This document shows, piece after piece, positions 24,084 to 32,640 of a stretch of DNA of 64,000 bases. A program made the position numbers and the translations under genes. Under the pieces are notes generated by a model. That model searched no databases and was not told the DNA's origin. It was given only the letters and a program-made list of their open reading frames with translations. Position 1 is the first letter of the stretch. Each line of letters begins with the position of its first letter. The stretch is from JAJDOD01 sp050299835 (GTDB lineage Bacteria; Pseudomonadota; Alphaproteobacteria; Rhodobacterales; Rhodobacteraceae): the NCBI GenBank assembly GCA_050299835.1, contig JBNKWP010000003.1:186001-250000 (forward strand), written 5' to 3'.

Positions 24084-25464
24084 CGAGCATCTCCGGCAGC
24101 GCGGCGAACAGGGCCCGTATCCCCTGCCCGGCCCCGCCTTTCGGCCGACCCGGTGCTGAACTCGGCGTCCAGCCGAAAATGTCGAAATGCATGTAGCGCG
24201 GCGTCCCGGTCACGAAACGCCGCAGGAACAGCGCCGCCGTGATCGACCCGGCAAAGCCCCCCTTCGGCGCATTGTCCAGATCCGCGATCCCCGGCTCGAT
24301 CATCGCCTCGTAGGGGTCCCAGAACGGCATCCGCCAGACCGGATCGCGCACCTCTGCGGCGGCCTTTGTCACCGCGCCCGCATCCCCGTCATGATCGGTA
24401 TAGAACGGTGCCAGATCCGGCCCGACGGCAACCCGCGCCGCCCCGGTCAGCGTCGCCATCGAAATCATCAGATCCGGCGGGGTCTCATCGGCCAGCGCCA
24501 GCGCATCGGCCAGAACCAGCCTTCCTTCGGCATCGGTGTTGTTGATCTCCACCGTCAGCCCCTTGCGGCTCGATAGGATATCCCCCGGCCGGAACGCCGC
24601 GCCGGAGACCGAATTTTCCACCGCCGGGATCAGCACCCTGAGCCGCAGCTTCAGCCCGCGCGCCATGATCATATAGGCCAGGCCCAGCACATTCGCGGCT
24701 CCGCCCATGTCCTTCTTCATCAGGCCCATCGACGCGCCGGGCTTCAGATTCAGCCCGCCCGTGTCGAAACAGACGCCCTTGCCCACCAAGGTCAGACAAG
24801 GCCCCTCCTTCCCCCAGTTCATCTCGATCAGCCGCGGCGCGCGCGGAGACGCCCGACCGACCGCGTGGATCATCGGAAGGTTCGCCTCCAGCAAGGCATC
24901 GCCTGTTGTCACCGCGAATGCCGCGCCGAATTCCTCGGCCAGCGCCCGCGCCGCCGCCTCCAGCTCGTCGGGGCCAAGGTCGTTGGCGGGCGTGTTGATC
25001 AGGTCACGCGCCAACACCTCGCCACCGGCGATGATCTCCAGCCGGTTGGCATCCACGCCTCTCGGCGCAACCAGTGCGGCACCCGGCTCAGGTTTCGACG
25101 CGTAGCGATCGAAGCGATACCCGGCCAGAAGCCAGCCCAGTGCCGCCTCCTCCCGCTCGTCCCGCTTCAGCGAGGTTTCGAACCGCCAGACCCCATCCGG
25201 CAGTTTGGCCCTCAGACTGGCTGCGACGAACCGCTTCCGCGCCCGGTCCTTCGCCCCGCCAAGCCCGCCCAGCGCCGCGGTGATCCGGCCCTTGGCATCC
25301 GGCAGCAACACCACCTCGCCCGCCTTGCCGGTAAAGCCTGCCGCGACGGCAAAGGACCGCGCCACCGCGTCCAGCACCGCCAGCCCGTCCGGCAATTCAT
25401 CCGAACGGAACAGATACAAGGGCCGCGCGTCAGCCGCGTCCTTGGCGAAAGTCAGTGCTGTCAT
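24073..25464 (-). CDS. Leucyl aminopeptidase family protein (M17)
   Basis: 463 residues. An N-terminal domain (about 1-160) is followed by the catalytic domain. Metal and active-site motifs: VGKGVCFDTGGLNLKP with a preceding Lys (about residues 227-242), DMGGAA shortly after, and NTDAEGRLVLADALALAD (about 305-322), which carries the Asp, Glu and catalytic Arg. It should remove N-terminal residues from peptides in the cytosol using two divalent metals. The downstream NlpC/P60 gene overlaps it by 11 bases, so the two may process peptides together, for example murein-derived ones. Confidence 0.92.
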   Translation of the reverse strand: MTALTFAKDAADARPLYLFRSDELPDGLAVLDAVARSFAVAAGFTGKAGEVVLLPDAKGRITAALGGLGGAKDRARKRFVAASLRAKLPDGVWRFETSLKRDEREEAALGWLLAGYRFDRYASKPEPGAALVAPRGVDANRLEIIAGGEVLARDLINTPANDLGPDELEAAARALAEEFGAAFAVTTGDALLEANLPMIHAVGRASPRAPRLIEMNWGKEGPCLTLVGKGVCFDTGGLNLKPGASMGLMKKDMGGAANVLGLAYMIMARGLKLRLRVLIPAVENSVSGAAFRPGDILSSRKGLTVEINNTDAEGRLVLADALALADETPPDLMISMATLTGAARVAVGPDLAPFYTDHDGDAGAVTKAAAEVRDPVWRMPFWDPYEAMIEPGIADLDNAPKGGFAGSITAALFLRRFVTGTPRYMHFDIFGWTPSSAPGRPKGGAGQGIRALFAALPEMLDAG

Positions 25465-25530
25465 CAGGTCGGTCCTGCCGAGTGGTTTGAGGTGACCGCA
25501 AGGCTGGCAGGGATTTGCCCGGACGCAAGA

Positions 25531-25905
25531 TCAAATTTGCCGGTAGCTGATTTCCAGAAGCGTCGCGAGCGAAGTTTCACCTACGCGGATCAGCCGTGCG
25601 ATCACTGCGGCCAGAGCCACTTCGTCGCAATGTTCCATCAGCGCCTGAGCATCTTCGGCCACGCGGATCACGTCCGGCAGACCTGCGCGCTTTGCCTGAT
25701 CGATCAATCCGCTCAACAAGGCCGGGGACCGGCTGAACTCTCCCGCCGCCCAGGAGGCTTCGATCGCGGCAAGGCACACAACCATCTCTTCCACCGCGTC
25801 CTCGGCCAAAGCAAACGCTCTGTCCGACCCGGTCGGCTCGGTCAAAATCGGCTCCAGCGAAACGGCTTCCCGCGGACAGAGCGCGAACACATTGTCCAAA
25901 TGCAT
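25531..25905 (-). CDS. Helical hypothetical protein, 124 residues
   Basis: Start placed at ATG 25905, where AGGGAAAGGG lies just upstream; a longer in-frame reading would run antisense through the carbonic anhydrase gene and is rejected. The protein is acidic and mostly helical: AFALAEDAVEEMVVCLAAIE, then LSGLIDQAKRAGLPDVIRVA, then EVALAAVIARLIRVGETSLA. I do not recognise a family; its spacing of helices recalls Hpt-like bundles, but no phospho-acceptor His in the usual context is seen. It is divergent from the carbonic anhydrase gene. Confidence 0.65.
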   Translation of the reverse strand: MHLDNVFALCPREAVSLEPILTEPTGSDRAFALAEDAVEEMVVCLAAIEASWAAGEFSRSPALLSGLIDQAKRAGLPDVIRVAEDAQALMEHCDEVALAAVIARLIRVGETSLATLLEISYRQI

Positions 25906-26016
25906 CTTGTACCCTTTCCCTCTACCCAAGGCCGGTGTACCCAGATCAACGGTAAGAAAATGTTGATGTGACAGGTGAAAACCCCGCGCATTCGACTTGA
26001 AATTTAGGAGCCTGCG

Positions 26017-26667
26017 ATGGAACAGATCCGCCCCCTCCCGGCATTCCTGACCAAAAGGTATCAGGGCTGGAAAGCCACCGGCTTCTCCGAGAACCGCGCC
26101 TGGTATCGCAAGCTCGTCGATGAAGGCCAGCGCCCGCGCGGCATGATCATTTCCTGCTGCGACAGCCGGGTGAACATGTCCTCGATCTTCGAAGCCGACG
26201 CGGGCGAGTTCTTCATCCACCGCAACATCGCCAATCTCGTGCCGCCCTACGAACCCGATGGCAACCGCCACGGCACCTCGGCAGCCATCGAATTCGCCGT
26301 CGCCGCGCTCCAGGTCCCGCACCTGATCGTGGTCGGCCATTCCAACTGCGGCGGCGTCGCGGGATGCCACGCTATGTGCTCAGGCACCGCGCCGGAATTG
26401 GAGGACAGCTCCAGTTTCGTCGGCCGCTGGATCGACATCCTCAAACCAGGCTATGACCGCATCGACAAGGAGGTGCCCGAACAGGAGCAGCTTCACGCGC
26501 TGGAAAAGCAGGCAGTCATCGTCTCGCTGGAGAACCTGCTGACCTTTCCTTTCATCACGGAGGCCTGCGAAAAACAGGACCTTAGCCTTCATGGTCTCTG
26601 GATGGACATCGCCGAAGGTGCGCTCTGGCAGTTTGACGGTTCCGGGAAGAACTTCGTGCCGGTATGA
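26017..26667 (+). CDS. Beta-class carbonic anhydrase
   Basis: 216 residues, typical for the bacterial beta class. It interconverts CO2 and bicarbonate in the cytosol. The zinc and active-site residues are all in place: ISCCDSRVN (Cys ligand, Asp-Arg dyad, about residues 44-52) and VVGHSNCGGVAGC (His and Cys ligands, about 107-119). FIHRNIANLVPP (about 68-79) is the typical strand between them. AGGAG lies 7 bases before the ATG. No transporter or carboxysome gene is near. Confidence 0.95.
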   Translation: MEQIRPLPAFLTKRYQGWKATGFSENRAWYRKLVDEGQRPRGMIISCCDSRVNMSSIFEADAGEFFIHRNIANLVPPYEPDGNRHGTSAAIEFAVAALQVPHLIVVGHSNCGGVAGCHAMCSGTAPELEDSSSFVGRWIDILKPGYDRIDKEVPEQEQLHALEKQAVIVSLENLLTFPFITEACEKQDLSLHGLWMDIAEGALWQFDGSGKNFVPV

Positions 26668-26843
26668 AGGAAACCGGCTGATCGGACAGCCGACAATGCC
26701 AGCATCCGCCCGCCGCTCAAATCTGTATCTGGATAGTCAGACAAAGAACGGCAACACGATTTCGCTGTTCCTGTGCCTTCTGAATTTCCGAAAAACGCGG
26801 CCACCCAATCTCGCTCGGCCGCAGGCTTCGGTACTGCCGTAGT

Positions 26844-27059
26844 TCAGCCCCGCGCGACGTAGCAGAAAACGCCGCTCACCGTCCGTCGCGTCCGCTTGCG
26901 CGCGAAGTCCAGCGAAATGATCCGCCGGTTGCCCTCGAACCCGAGGATCTTTTCCGACAGGGTCGCCTTTGTCCGCTCAAGCGACACCTTCTGACGGCGT
27001 TCCCGCCGTTCCAGGCCCTGCATGATCGAATAGACGACATCGTCCGTAATTGGCTTCAT
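26844..27059 (-). CDS. Small basic hypothetical protein, 71 residues
   Basis: MKPITDDVVYSIMQGLERRE is followed by many Arg/Lys residues. GGGGAG lies 8 bases upstream of the ATG at 27059, a strong ribosome site, which supports a real gene. High charge and a helical profile could fit nucleic-acid binding, but I do not recognise a family. Its stop is at 26844, facing the carbonic anhydrase gene across 176 bases that hold no gene. Confidence 0.6.
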   Translation of the reverse strand: MKPITDDVVYSIMQGLERRERRQKVSLERTKATLSEKILGFEGNRRIISLDFARKRTRRTVSGVFCYVARG

Positions 27060-27283
27060 CCTGACATCTCCCCATGTCCACGCATCAACCTTTTGAGGCG
27101 GAATGTGGCGATATTCGGGCAGATTGTGGCGGCAATGCGGCCGCGACCCTCAAGAATCCGTCATCGACCGGGTGATATTTTGTTCGGATTTGCTATTTTT
27201 CAAGGAAATACAGGGGCTTGACAAACGTCCGCCAACTCTGACGATTCTACACGCTAAAGGCGATTGACCCCACGTAATTGTGG

Positions 27284-27313
27284 AAAAGACCGGGCCAACT
27301 CAGGGCGGCCCGG
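27284..27313 (-). terminator. Intrinsic terminator of asd
   Basis: On the minus strand CCGGGCC-N10-GGCCCGG is followed by TCTTTTCC, 16 bases past the asd stop. The gap 27060-27283 upstream of it has no gene. Confidence 0.85.
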
Positions 27314-27329
27314 CCATATTCGGGGAGAA

Positions 27330-28364
27330 TCAGCCCTTCCGAAGCACCCGATTCCCCAGCAGCTCGGCGATCTGAACCGCATTCAGCGCCGCGCCCTTCC
27401 GCAGGTTGTCGGAGACGCACCAGAAGTTCAGCCCGTTCTCGATGGTCGAATCCTGCCGGATGCGGCTGATAAACGTCGCGAAATCGCCCACGCATTCCAC
27501 CGGCGTCGTGTACCCGCCATCCTCGCGCTTATCGACGACCATGATGCCCGGGCTCTCCCGCAGGATATCCCGCGCCTCGTCCTCGTCCAGGAACTCCTCC
27601 GTCTCGATATTCACCGCCTCGGAGTGGCCGACGAACACCGGCACCCGCACGCAGGTCGCCGTCACCTTGATCTTCGGATCGACGATCTTCTTCGTCTCCG
27701 CGACCATCTTCCACTCTTCCTTGGTGGAGCCGTCCTCCATGAAGACGTCGATATGCGGGATCACGTTGAAGGCGATCTGCTTGGTGAACTTCGCCGGCGC
27801 CACGTCCGAGGTCGGGTTGTAGATGGCCTTGGTCTGGTCCCAAAGCTCATCCGCCCCGGCTTTCCCTGCGCCCGACACCGATTGATAGGTGCTTACCACC
27901 ACGCGCTTGATCGTCGCGCGGTCGTGCAGCGGCTTCAGCGCCACCACCATCTGCGCAGTCGAGCAGTTGGGGTTCGCGATGATGTTCCGCTTGGAATAGC
28001 CCTCGATCGCGTCGGGGTTCACCTCCGGCACGATCAGCGGCACGTCGTGGTCATAGCGGTAAAGCGACGAGTTATCGATCACCACGCAGCCCGACTTGGC
28101 GGCCTTGGGCGCGTATTTCTTCGTCGCCTCCGACCCGATGGCGAAGAGCGCGATATCGAAGCCGGTGAAGTCGAACGTGTCGAGGTCCTTGGTCTTGAGC
28201 GTCTTGTCCCCATAGCTGACCTCTGTGCCCAGAGATTTCCGGCTCGCCAGAGCCACGACCTCATCGGCAGGGAACTGGCGCTCGGCCAGGATATTCAGCA
28301 TCTCGCGGCCCACGTTACCCGTAGCGCCCGCGACGGCGACTCGATAGCCCACTTCGACCTCCAT
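27330..28364 (-). CDS. asd: Aspartate-semialdehyde dehydrogenase
   Basis: 344 residues, full length. Reduces aspartyl phosphate to aspartate semialdehyde, the branch point to lysine/diaminopimelate, threonine and methionine. Motifs: VAVAGATGNVGREML (NADP-binding, about residues 9-23), NPNCSTAQM (catalytic Cys, about 131-139) and VVSTYQSVSGAGKAG (about 156-170). dapE and dapD for the lysine branch are elsewhere in the window. It ends in a good terminator. Confidence 0.97.
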   Translation of the reverse strand: MEVEVGYRVAVAGATGNVGREMLNILAERQFPADEVVALASRKSLGTEVSYGDKTLKTKDLDTFDFTGFDIALFAIGSEATKKYAPKAAKSGCVVIDNSSLYRYDHDVPLIVPEVNPDAIEGYSKRNIIANPNCSTAQMVVALKPLHDRATIKRVVVSTYQSVSGAGKAGADELWDQTKAIYNPTSDVAPAKFTKQIAFNVIPHIDVFMEDGSTKEEWKMVAETKKIVDPKIKVTATCVRVPVFVGHSEAVNIETEEFLDEDEARDILRESPGIMVVDKREDGGYTTPVECVGDFATFISRIRQDSTIENGLNFWCVSDNLRKGAALNAVQIAELLGNRVLRKG

Positions 28365-28797
28365 TTGGTTAGGGACGGCGGGGCTATAACGTGGGCCGAG
28401 GCAAGGTTAAAGCAAAACCGTCCGCACCGAGGCGCTGCGCCGTCCCGGGCCTGACCCGGGACCTCCACGGTTCCCCACAGCGAGGCCCCGGATCAAGTCC
28501 GGGGCACCACACCGCAAAACTCGTAGGCCGGGCTTCAGCCCGGCAACCCGTAGGGTGCGTTTCCAACGCACCATCCCACATCACCACCAGCGCACCGCAA
28601 GCCGGGCCATCGCCGGACCGGGGTCTGGCGATCCAACCACCGGACTAAAACACTTTATCCCAGCCAAGACACATTGCCTGCCCGAGCGACGCGCAAACGG
28701 AGACAAATCGCAAGGCCGTCGAACCGAAGGTTCGCCTCCGGCGAAACCCGGTCCGGCGATGTCCCGGCGCCTACGGCTTTATTCCGGGCATCTGGTC
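28365..28797. repeat. REP-like palindrome array in a 433-base gap
   Basis: No gene is supported here. The gap holds perfect palindromes in a row: GTCCCGGG-N5-CCCGGGAC (28442-28462), GCCCCGGA-N5-TCCGGGGC (28485-28505), GCCGGGCT-N2-AGCCCGGC (28527-28544), GGTGCGTT-N3-AACGCACC (28554-28572) and ATCGCC/GGCGAT near 28614-28637. The block 28522-28612 recurs in part at 32641-32742. This is the look of mosaic repetitive extragenic palindromic sequence. Confidence 0.75.
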
Positions 28798-29661
28798 CTA
28801 CTTTGGTCTGAAATTCTGCTCGTTCATTTTATCAACGAGATCGTTCTCCGCCTCTTCCTTGTCAAAATCGAAGAAAGCAGTCTCAAATTCTACGCAAGTG
28901 TATTGATAGCCGAGCCCGGAGCCATCAAAGTAACAAGTCTCGGCAGCAACTGTCGAGTCACACCACGCCGTTGAACGATGAACTTCCGCAGAAGACTGAG
29001 CTGTTCCCTCAGCAAAGCTTCGCGCGGCTGAACCGGGCGGCAATTCGTCACCAAAAACAAATGAATTCATGTATGGCGCCTTCTGACTCTTCTTTGACCA
29101 AAGTATCATGCCATCCCGAGATACGACAAAAGCAATTCTTCTGTTGGAGAACAGGTCAACATATCTCAACGCTGAAGCCTGAAGCGAGCATTCAAATCGG
29201 GAGCCTATTTCTTTCAGGGTAGCAATGTCCCAACGGAAGGATTCGAACTCCGCTCGAAGCAAGTTTGCAGGCATCAAGAGCCAAGAGGCAAAGATGTTAG
29301 CCTCGAGTTCCAACTGGTTGTTAAAGTCGTTGAGGCTCTCATCTCCGTCCTCAAAGGTTGGTCGAAGATGCCTGTGGCACATGAAGTGGCCAAGTTCATG
29401 TGCATAGGTAAACCTGAACCGTCTAGCGTTCTTGATTCGAGAGTTTAGAAGTATTGTCCAATTGTTAGAGTTCTGAATTCTGACCAAGGCGCCTTCGATT
29501 GATTCGAAGTCGTCTATCCTGGTCTCCAAGCCGTCTCGCAAACTCCCATCCTTGTGAATTCCGCCTATTAGTTCGGAAATATCAATTGGATACGTGTTAG
29601 GTCCAAAATTTTGCCAAAGCTGAGTTAAGCGAATGGCTTCCTTGCTAGGAATCTTTTTCAT
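28798..29661 (-). CDS. ImmA/IrrE-family metallopeptidase
   Basis: 287 residues. The zinc motif HELGH sits in TYAHELGHFMCHRH (about residues 84-97), and a downstream Glu in NQLELEANIFASWLLMPANL (about 114-133) supplies the third ligand, giving the HExxH-x(n)-E layout of the ImmA/IrrE family. Such peptidases cleave a cognate XRE repressor to trigger a stress or mobile-element response. The XRE gene is directly upstream and overlaps it by 17 bases. The region is AT-rich: I count 26 G+C in the 60 bases 29461-29520, against 41 in 39781-39840 inside dnaE2. This suggests horizontal origin. The C-terminal third is not recognised. Confidence 0.88.
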   Translation of the reverse strand: MKKIPSKEAIRLTQLWQNFGPNTYPIDISELIGGIHKDGSLRDGLETRIDDFESIEGALVRIQNSNNWTILLNSRIKNARRFRFTYAHELGHFMCHRHLRPTFEDGDESLNDFNNQLELEANIFASWLLMPANLLRAEFESFRWDIATLKEIGSRFECSLQASALRYVDLFSNRRIAFVVSRDGMILWSKKSQKAPYMNSFVFGDELPPGSAARSFAEGTAQSSAEVHRSTAWCDSTVAAETCYFDGSGLGYQYTCVEFETAFFDFDKEEAENDLVDKMNEQNFRPK

Positions 29662-29986
29662 CTTGATTTAGACCGTAGACTATTCTCTCAATGTACCTCT
29701 TATCACTCTCTGACAACTTTTTGAATTTTCTAAAGAATGCCGACTCAACTTGGTTTTCCGAACGTTCTTCGCGCGTTTCTATTGAGTCGTCGACAAAATA
29801 GTCTGGGGATTCTCCAAAGAAATCTGCAATTTTGAGAAGCAATTCGCCTGTCGGCTTAGCGGTCTTCTTATTTTCCAGTTGCCAGATGTACGCTTTGGAT
29901 GAGCCAACGGCAGTCGCCAATTCTTCCAGTGTTACTCGTTTGGTTGTTCGAATTGAGCGCAGCTTTTCACCAAAACGTGCCGACAT
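29645..29986 (-). CDS. XRE-family repressor paired with ImmA/IrrE peptidase
   Basis: 113 residues. A Cro/C1-type helix-turn-helix covers about residues 6-65: LRSIRTTKRVTLEELATAVG, SSKAYIWQLENKKTAKPTGE and LLKIADFFGES. A charged tail follows (ERSENQVESAFFRKFKKLSE), possibly the cleavage or dimerisation region. Its stop lies inside the start of the ImmA/IrrE gene (17-base overlap), so both are made from one transcript. Two palindromes upstream at 30019-30063 are the likely operators. Low GC content matches its partner and differs from the rest of the window. Confidence 0.9.
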   Translation of the reverse strand: MSARFGEKLRSIRTTKRVTLEELATAVGSSKAYIWQLENKKTAKPTGELLLKIADFFGESPDYFVDDSIETREERSENQVESAFFRKFKKLSESDKRYIERIVYGLNQDEKDS

Positions 29987-30009
29987 GAGAGGTCCCGTTA
30001 GTTTCTATG

Positions 30010-30063
30010 TTGACTCAAGTATAGCTCTTGCTATACACCTTACAAGTGTAGCGAACGCTATAC
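30010..30063. promoter_or_regulatory. Twin operators and divergent promoters for the XRE and DUF1508 genes
   Basis: Operator 1 (30019-30036) is GTATAGC-TCTT-GCTATAC, perfect. Operator 2 (30046-30063) is GTGTAGCG-AA-CGCTATAC, one mismatch. Both are 18 bp with centres 27 bp apart. A plus-strand promoter TTGACT-N16-TATACA (30010-30037) and a minus-strand TTGTAA-N16-TATACT overlap operator 1. A bound repressor would therefore block both directions. Confidence 0.7.
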
Positions 30064-30090
30064 ATACTTATCACAACTCAGGAGACCATC

Positions 30091-30279
30091 ATGGTTGACA
30101 CTTGTACTGACTGGAATGGCGACCGTTGGGACGTCTATAAAGACTCTCGCGGTGAGTGGCGCTGGAAGCGTACCGCTCGCAACGGTGCTATCGTGGGAGC
30201 TTCATCGGAAGGCTATAAAAACCGGACCGATTGCGTTGCAAATGCCCGCCGGAATGGCATGGCATGCGAGCCGGCGTAG
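30091..30279 (+). CDS. DUF1508 (YegP-like) small protein
   Basis: 62 residues, one DUF1508 unit: WDVYKDSRGEWRWKRTARNG, then ASSEGYKNRTDCVANARRNG, matching the family pattern of a short beta-beta-beta-alpha domain with GExRWR and SSExY motifs. Family members are stress-related proteins of unknown activity. GGAG lies 7 bases before the ATG. The promoter overlaps the XRE operators, so this gene is probably released when the ImmA/IrrE peptidase removes the repressor. A terminator follows. Confidence 0.85.
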   Translation: MVDTCTDWNGDRWDVYKDSRGEWRWKRTARNGAIVGASSEGYKNRTDCVANARRNGMACEPA

Positions 30280-30313
30280 GCCGACACGCGTCTTTCCTCC
30301 CAAACGAGACTTG

Positions 30314-30347
30314 AACGCCGCTACAAGAAGTAGCGGCGTTTCTTTTT
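30314..30347 (+). terminator. Intrinsic terminator of the DUF1508 gene
   Basis: ACGCCGCTAC-AAGAA-GTAGCGGCGT followed by TTCTTTTT: a perfect 10-bp stem and T-rich tail, 36 bases past the stop. It marks the right edge of the AT-rich island. Confidence 0.92.
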
Positions 30348-30443
30348 CACCTACTCTCGATCCATCATTCATAGACTGCATCCCCCTACCGCCCCCCCTC
30401 CCCCGATGCTAATCCTCCCCCAAACACAAACGGGGGAGACACC

Positions 30444-31598
30444 ATGACCACAACCGCACTCGACACCGCCGGCACCTATCTGGGACGGATCTGGCAACCC
30501 GGCATCGGCCCGACCCTCGTGGTCGTGAAGAACGGCGAGGTTCGTGACGTCACCACGCAAGCCGCCCCCACCATGGCCGACCTCCTCGACCAGGAGGACG
30601 TCCCCGGCTTCGTCGTCGCCCAGACCGGCAACACGATCTGCACGCTCGCCGACCTCGAACAAAGTTCGCTCTCCGTCGATTGCGACACCGACACGCTCCA
30701 CCTGCTCGCCCCCTCCGACCTGCAGGCCGTCAAGGCCGCCGGCGTCACCTTCGCGCGCTCGATGATCGAACGGGTGATCGAGGAACGGGCCGAGGGCGAC
30801 CTGACCCGCGCCGCCGAAATCCGGGCCGAGGTGGCCCAGGTCATCGGCGGCTCGCTGGCCGATCTCGAACCCGGCACGCCCCGCGCCGAGGAGGTCAAGC
30901 AACTGCTCATCCGCGAAGGTCTCTGGTCGCAATATCTCGAAGTCGGCATCGGCCCGGACGCGGAGGTCTTCACCAAGTCGCAGCCCATGTCCGCCGTCGG
31001 CTGGGGCGCCCGCGTCGGCCTGCACCCCATGTCCACCTGGAACAACCCCGAACCCGAGATCGTGCTTGCTGTCAATTCGAAGGGCCGCGTGCAGGGCGCC
31101 AGCCTCGGCAATGACGTGAACCTGCGCGACGTCGAAGGCCGCTCCGCGCTGCTCCTCGGCAAGGCCAAGGACAACAACGCTTCGGCCGCCATCGGCCCTT
31201 TCATCCGCATCTTCGATGACAGCTTTTCGATGGAGGACGTGGAAAGCGCCGTCATCACCCTCGACATCACCGGCGACGACGGGTTCGAACTGCACGAAAC
31301 CTGCCCGATGTCGGAGATCAGCCGCAGCCCGCAATCCATCGTCGACCAGACCATCGGGCGGCACCATCAATACCCCGACGGCTTCGTCCTCTATCTCGGC
31401 AGCATGTTCGCCCCGATCCAGGACCGCGACGCCAAAGGCCAGGGCTTCACCCACCATGTCGGCGACATCGTCTCGGTCTCCACGCCGACGCTCGGCTGCC
31501 TCGCCAACAAGGTGGACGTGTCGACCAATTGCGCGCCGTGGACTTTCGGCAGCCGCGAGCTGATGAAGAACCTCGCCGGTCGGGGGCTGCTGACGTAG
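30444..31598 (+). CDS. Fumarylacetoacetate hydrolase family protein
   Basis: 384 residues. The C-terminal two thirds show the FAH fold seen in fumarylacetoacetate hydrolases and 2-keto-3-deoxy-sugar acid dehydratases or lyases. Conserved parts: GWGARVGLHPMSTWNNPEPE (Glu ligands), LGNDVNLRDVEGRSALLLGK (Asp ligand) and GFVLYLGSMFAPIQDRDAKG. The metal-binding Glu/Asp residues look intact. The neighbouring genes do not indicate the substrate; a sugar-acid or aromatic catabolic role is possible. GGGGGAG precedes the ATG. It faces transaldolase, 10 bases apart. Confidence 0.86.
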   Translation: MTTTALDTAGTYLGRIWQPGIGPTLVVVKNGEVRDVTTQAAPTMADLLDQEDVPGFVVAQTGNTICTLADLEQSSLSVDCDTDTLHLLAPSDLQAVKAAGVTFARSMIERVIEERAEGDLTRAAEIRAEVAQVIGGSLADLEPGTPRAEEVKQLLIREGLWSQYLEVGIGPDAEVFTKSQPMSAVGWGARVGLHPMSTWNNPEPEIVLAVNSKGRVQGASLGNDVNLRDVEGRSALLLGKAKDNNASAAIGPFIRIFDDSFSMEDVESAVITLDITGDDGFELHETCPMSEISRSPQSIVDQTIGRHHQYPDGFVLYLGSMFAPIQDRDAKGQGFTHHVGDIVSVSTPTLGCLANKVDVSTNCAPWTFGSRELMKNLAGRGLLT

Positions 31599-31608
31599 GG
31601 CTCCGTCC

Positions 31609-32553
31609 CTACCCCATCCGCTCGCCGATCAGAGCGATCAGCTTCTTGTGATCCTTGTCGAAGTTGCGGATGCCCTCCGCCAGCTTCTCCGTCGCCATGG
31701 CGTCGGCATTCATCTCCCAGCGGAACGTCGCTTCGTCCATCTCCACCGGCGCCACACCCGTGGCCCCCTCAGGAGACAGCACGCGCGGCAGATCGCTCAT
31801 GTCCTTGTCCAGCTCATCCAGCAGCTTCGGCGCAATCGTCAGGTTATCGCACCCCGCCAGCGCCTTGATCTGGCCGGTGTTGCGGAACGACGCGCCCATC
31901 ACCACGGTCTTGATCCCGGTCGACTTGTAATAGTCGTAGATGCCCCGGACCGACTTTACGCCCGGGTCCTCGTCCGGCGCATAGGCATCGCGCCCCTCAG
32001 CCTTCTTGTACCAGTCGGTGATCCGCCCCACGAAGGGCGAAATCAGGAAGGCCCCCGCATCCGCACAAGCCACCGCCTGCGCCTTGGAAAACAGAAGCGT
32101 CAGGTTGCAGTCGATCCCCTCGCCCTGAAGAATCTCGCAGGCCCGGATACCCTCCCAGGTCGACGCCAGCTTGATCAGGATCCGCTCCTTGCCAACGCCA
32201 CGTTCGGCATAGTCCGCGATGATCGCCCGCGCCCGCGTGACCGACGCCTCGGTGTCGAAGGACAGCCGCGCATCCACCTCGGTCGAAACCCGTCCGGGAA
32301 CCAGTTCCGTCAACCGCGCACCCGCTGCCACGGTCAGCGTGTCACAGACCTCGACCGCCGATTTCCCGGCCTTCTTCCCGGCCTCGATCTCGCGGGAGAT
32401 CATCTCCTCCGACCCCGGATCGGAAATCGCCGCCAGTACCAGCGAGGGGTTGGTCGTGCAGTCCACGGGCTTGTAGGTCTTCACCGCCTCCACATCGCCG
32501 GTATCCGCCACCACCACGGTCATCGACCGCAATTGTTCCAATACGCTCGCCAT
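31609..32553 (-). CDS. tal: Transaldolase (type I, TalB class)
   Basis: 314 residues from ATG 32553, chosen because MASVLEQLRS begins the family N-terminus and GGGAG lies upstream; a longer form from 32616 has no similarity in its first 21 residues. It transfers a dihydroxyacetone unit in the non-oxidative pentose phosphate pathway. Seen: DCTTNPSLVLAAI (about residues 32-44), the Schiff-base Lys in ERILIKLASTWEGIRA (about residue 131), NLTLLFSKAQAVACADAGA and GASFRNTGQIKALAGCDNLT. Confidence 0.95.
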   Translation of the reverse strand: MASVLEQLRSMTVVVADTGDVEAVKTYKPVDCTTNPSLVLAAISDPGSEEMISREIEAGKKAGKSAVEVCDTLTVAAGARLTELVPGRVSTEVDARLSFDTEASVTRARAIIADYAERGVGKERILIKLASTWEGIRACEILQGEGIDCNLTLLFSKAQAVACADAGAFLISPFVGRITDWYKKAEGRDAYAPDEDPGVKSVRGIYDYYKSTGIKTVVMGASFRNTGQIKALAGCDNLTIAPKLLDELDKDMSDLPRVLSPEGATGVAPVEMDEATFRWEMNADAMATEKLAEGIRNFDKDHKKLIALIGERMG

Positions 32554-32640
32554 GTCCGATACTCCCGTCTCTGTCACTCCACCGCAGTACCTAGTCCCAA
32601 ACCCCCGCGCCGACAATCCGCGATTGCGGCGAGAGGCACC

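Noticed and set aside
28391..28648. Small open frames within the palindrome array
   Set aside because: They arise from GC-rich palindromes and carry no start signal.
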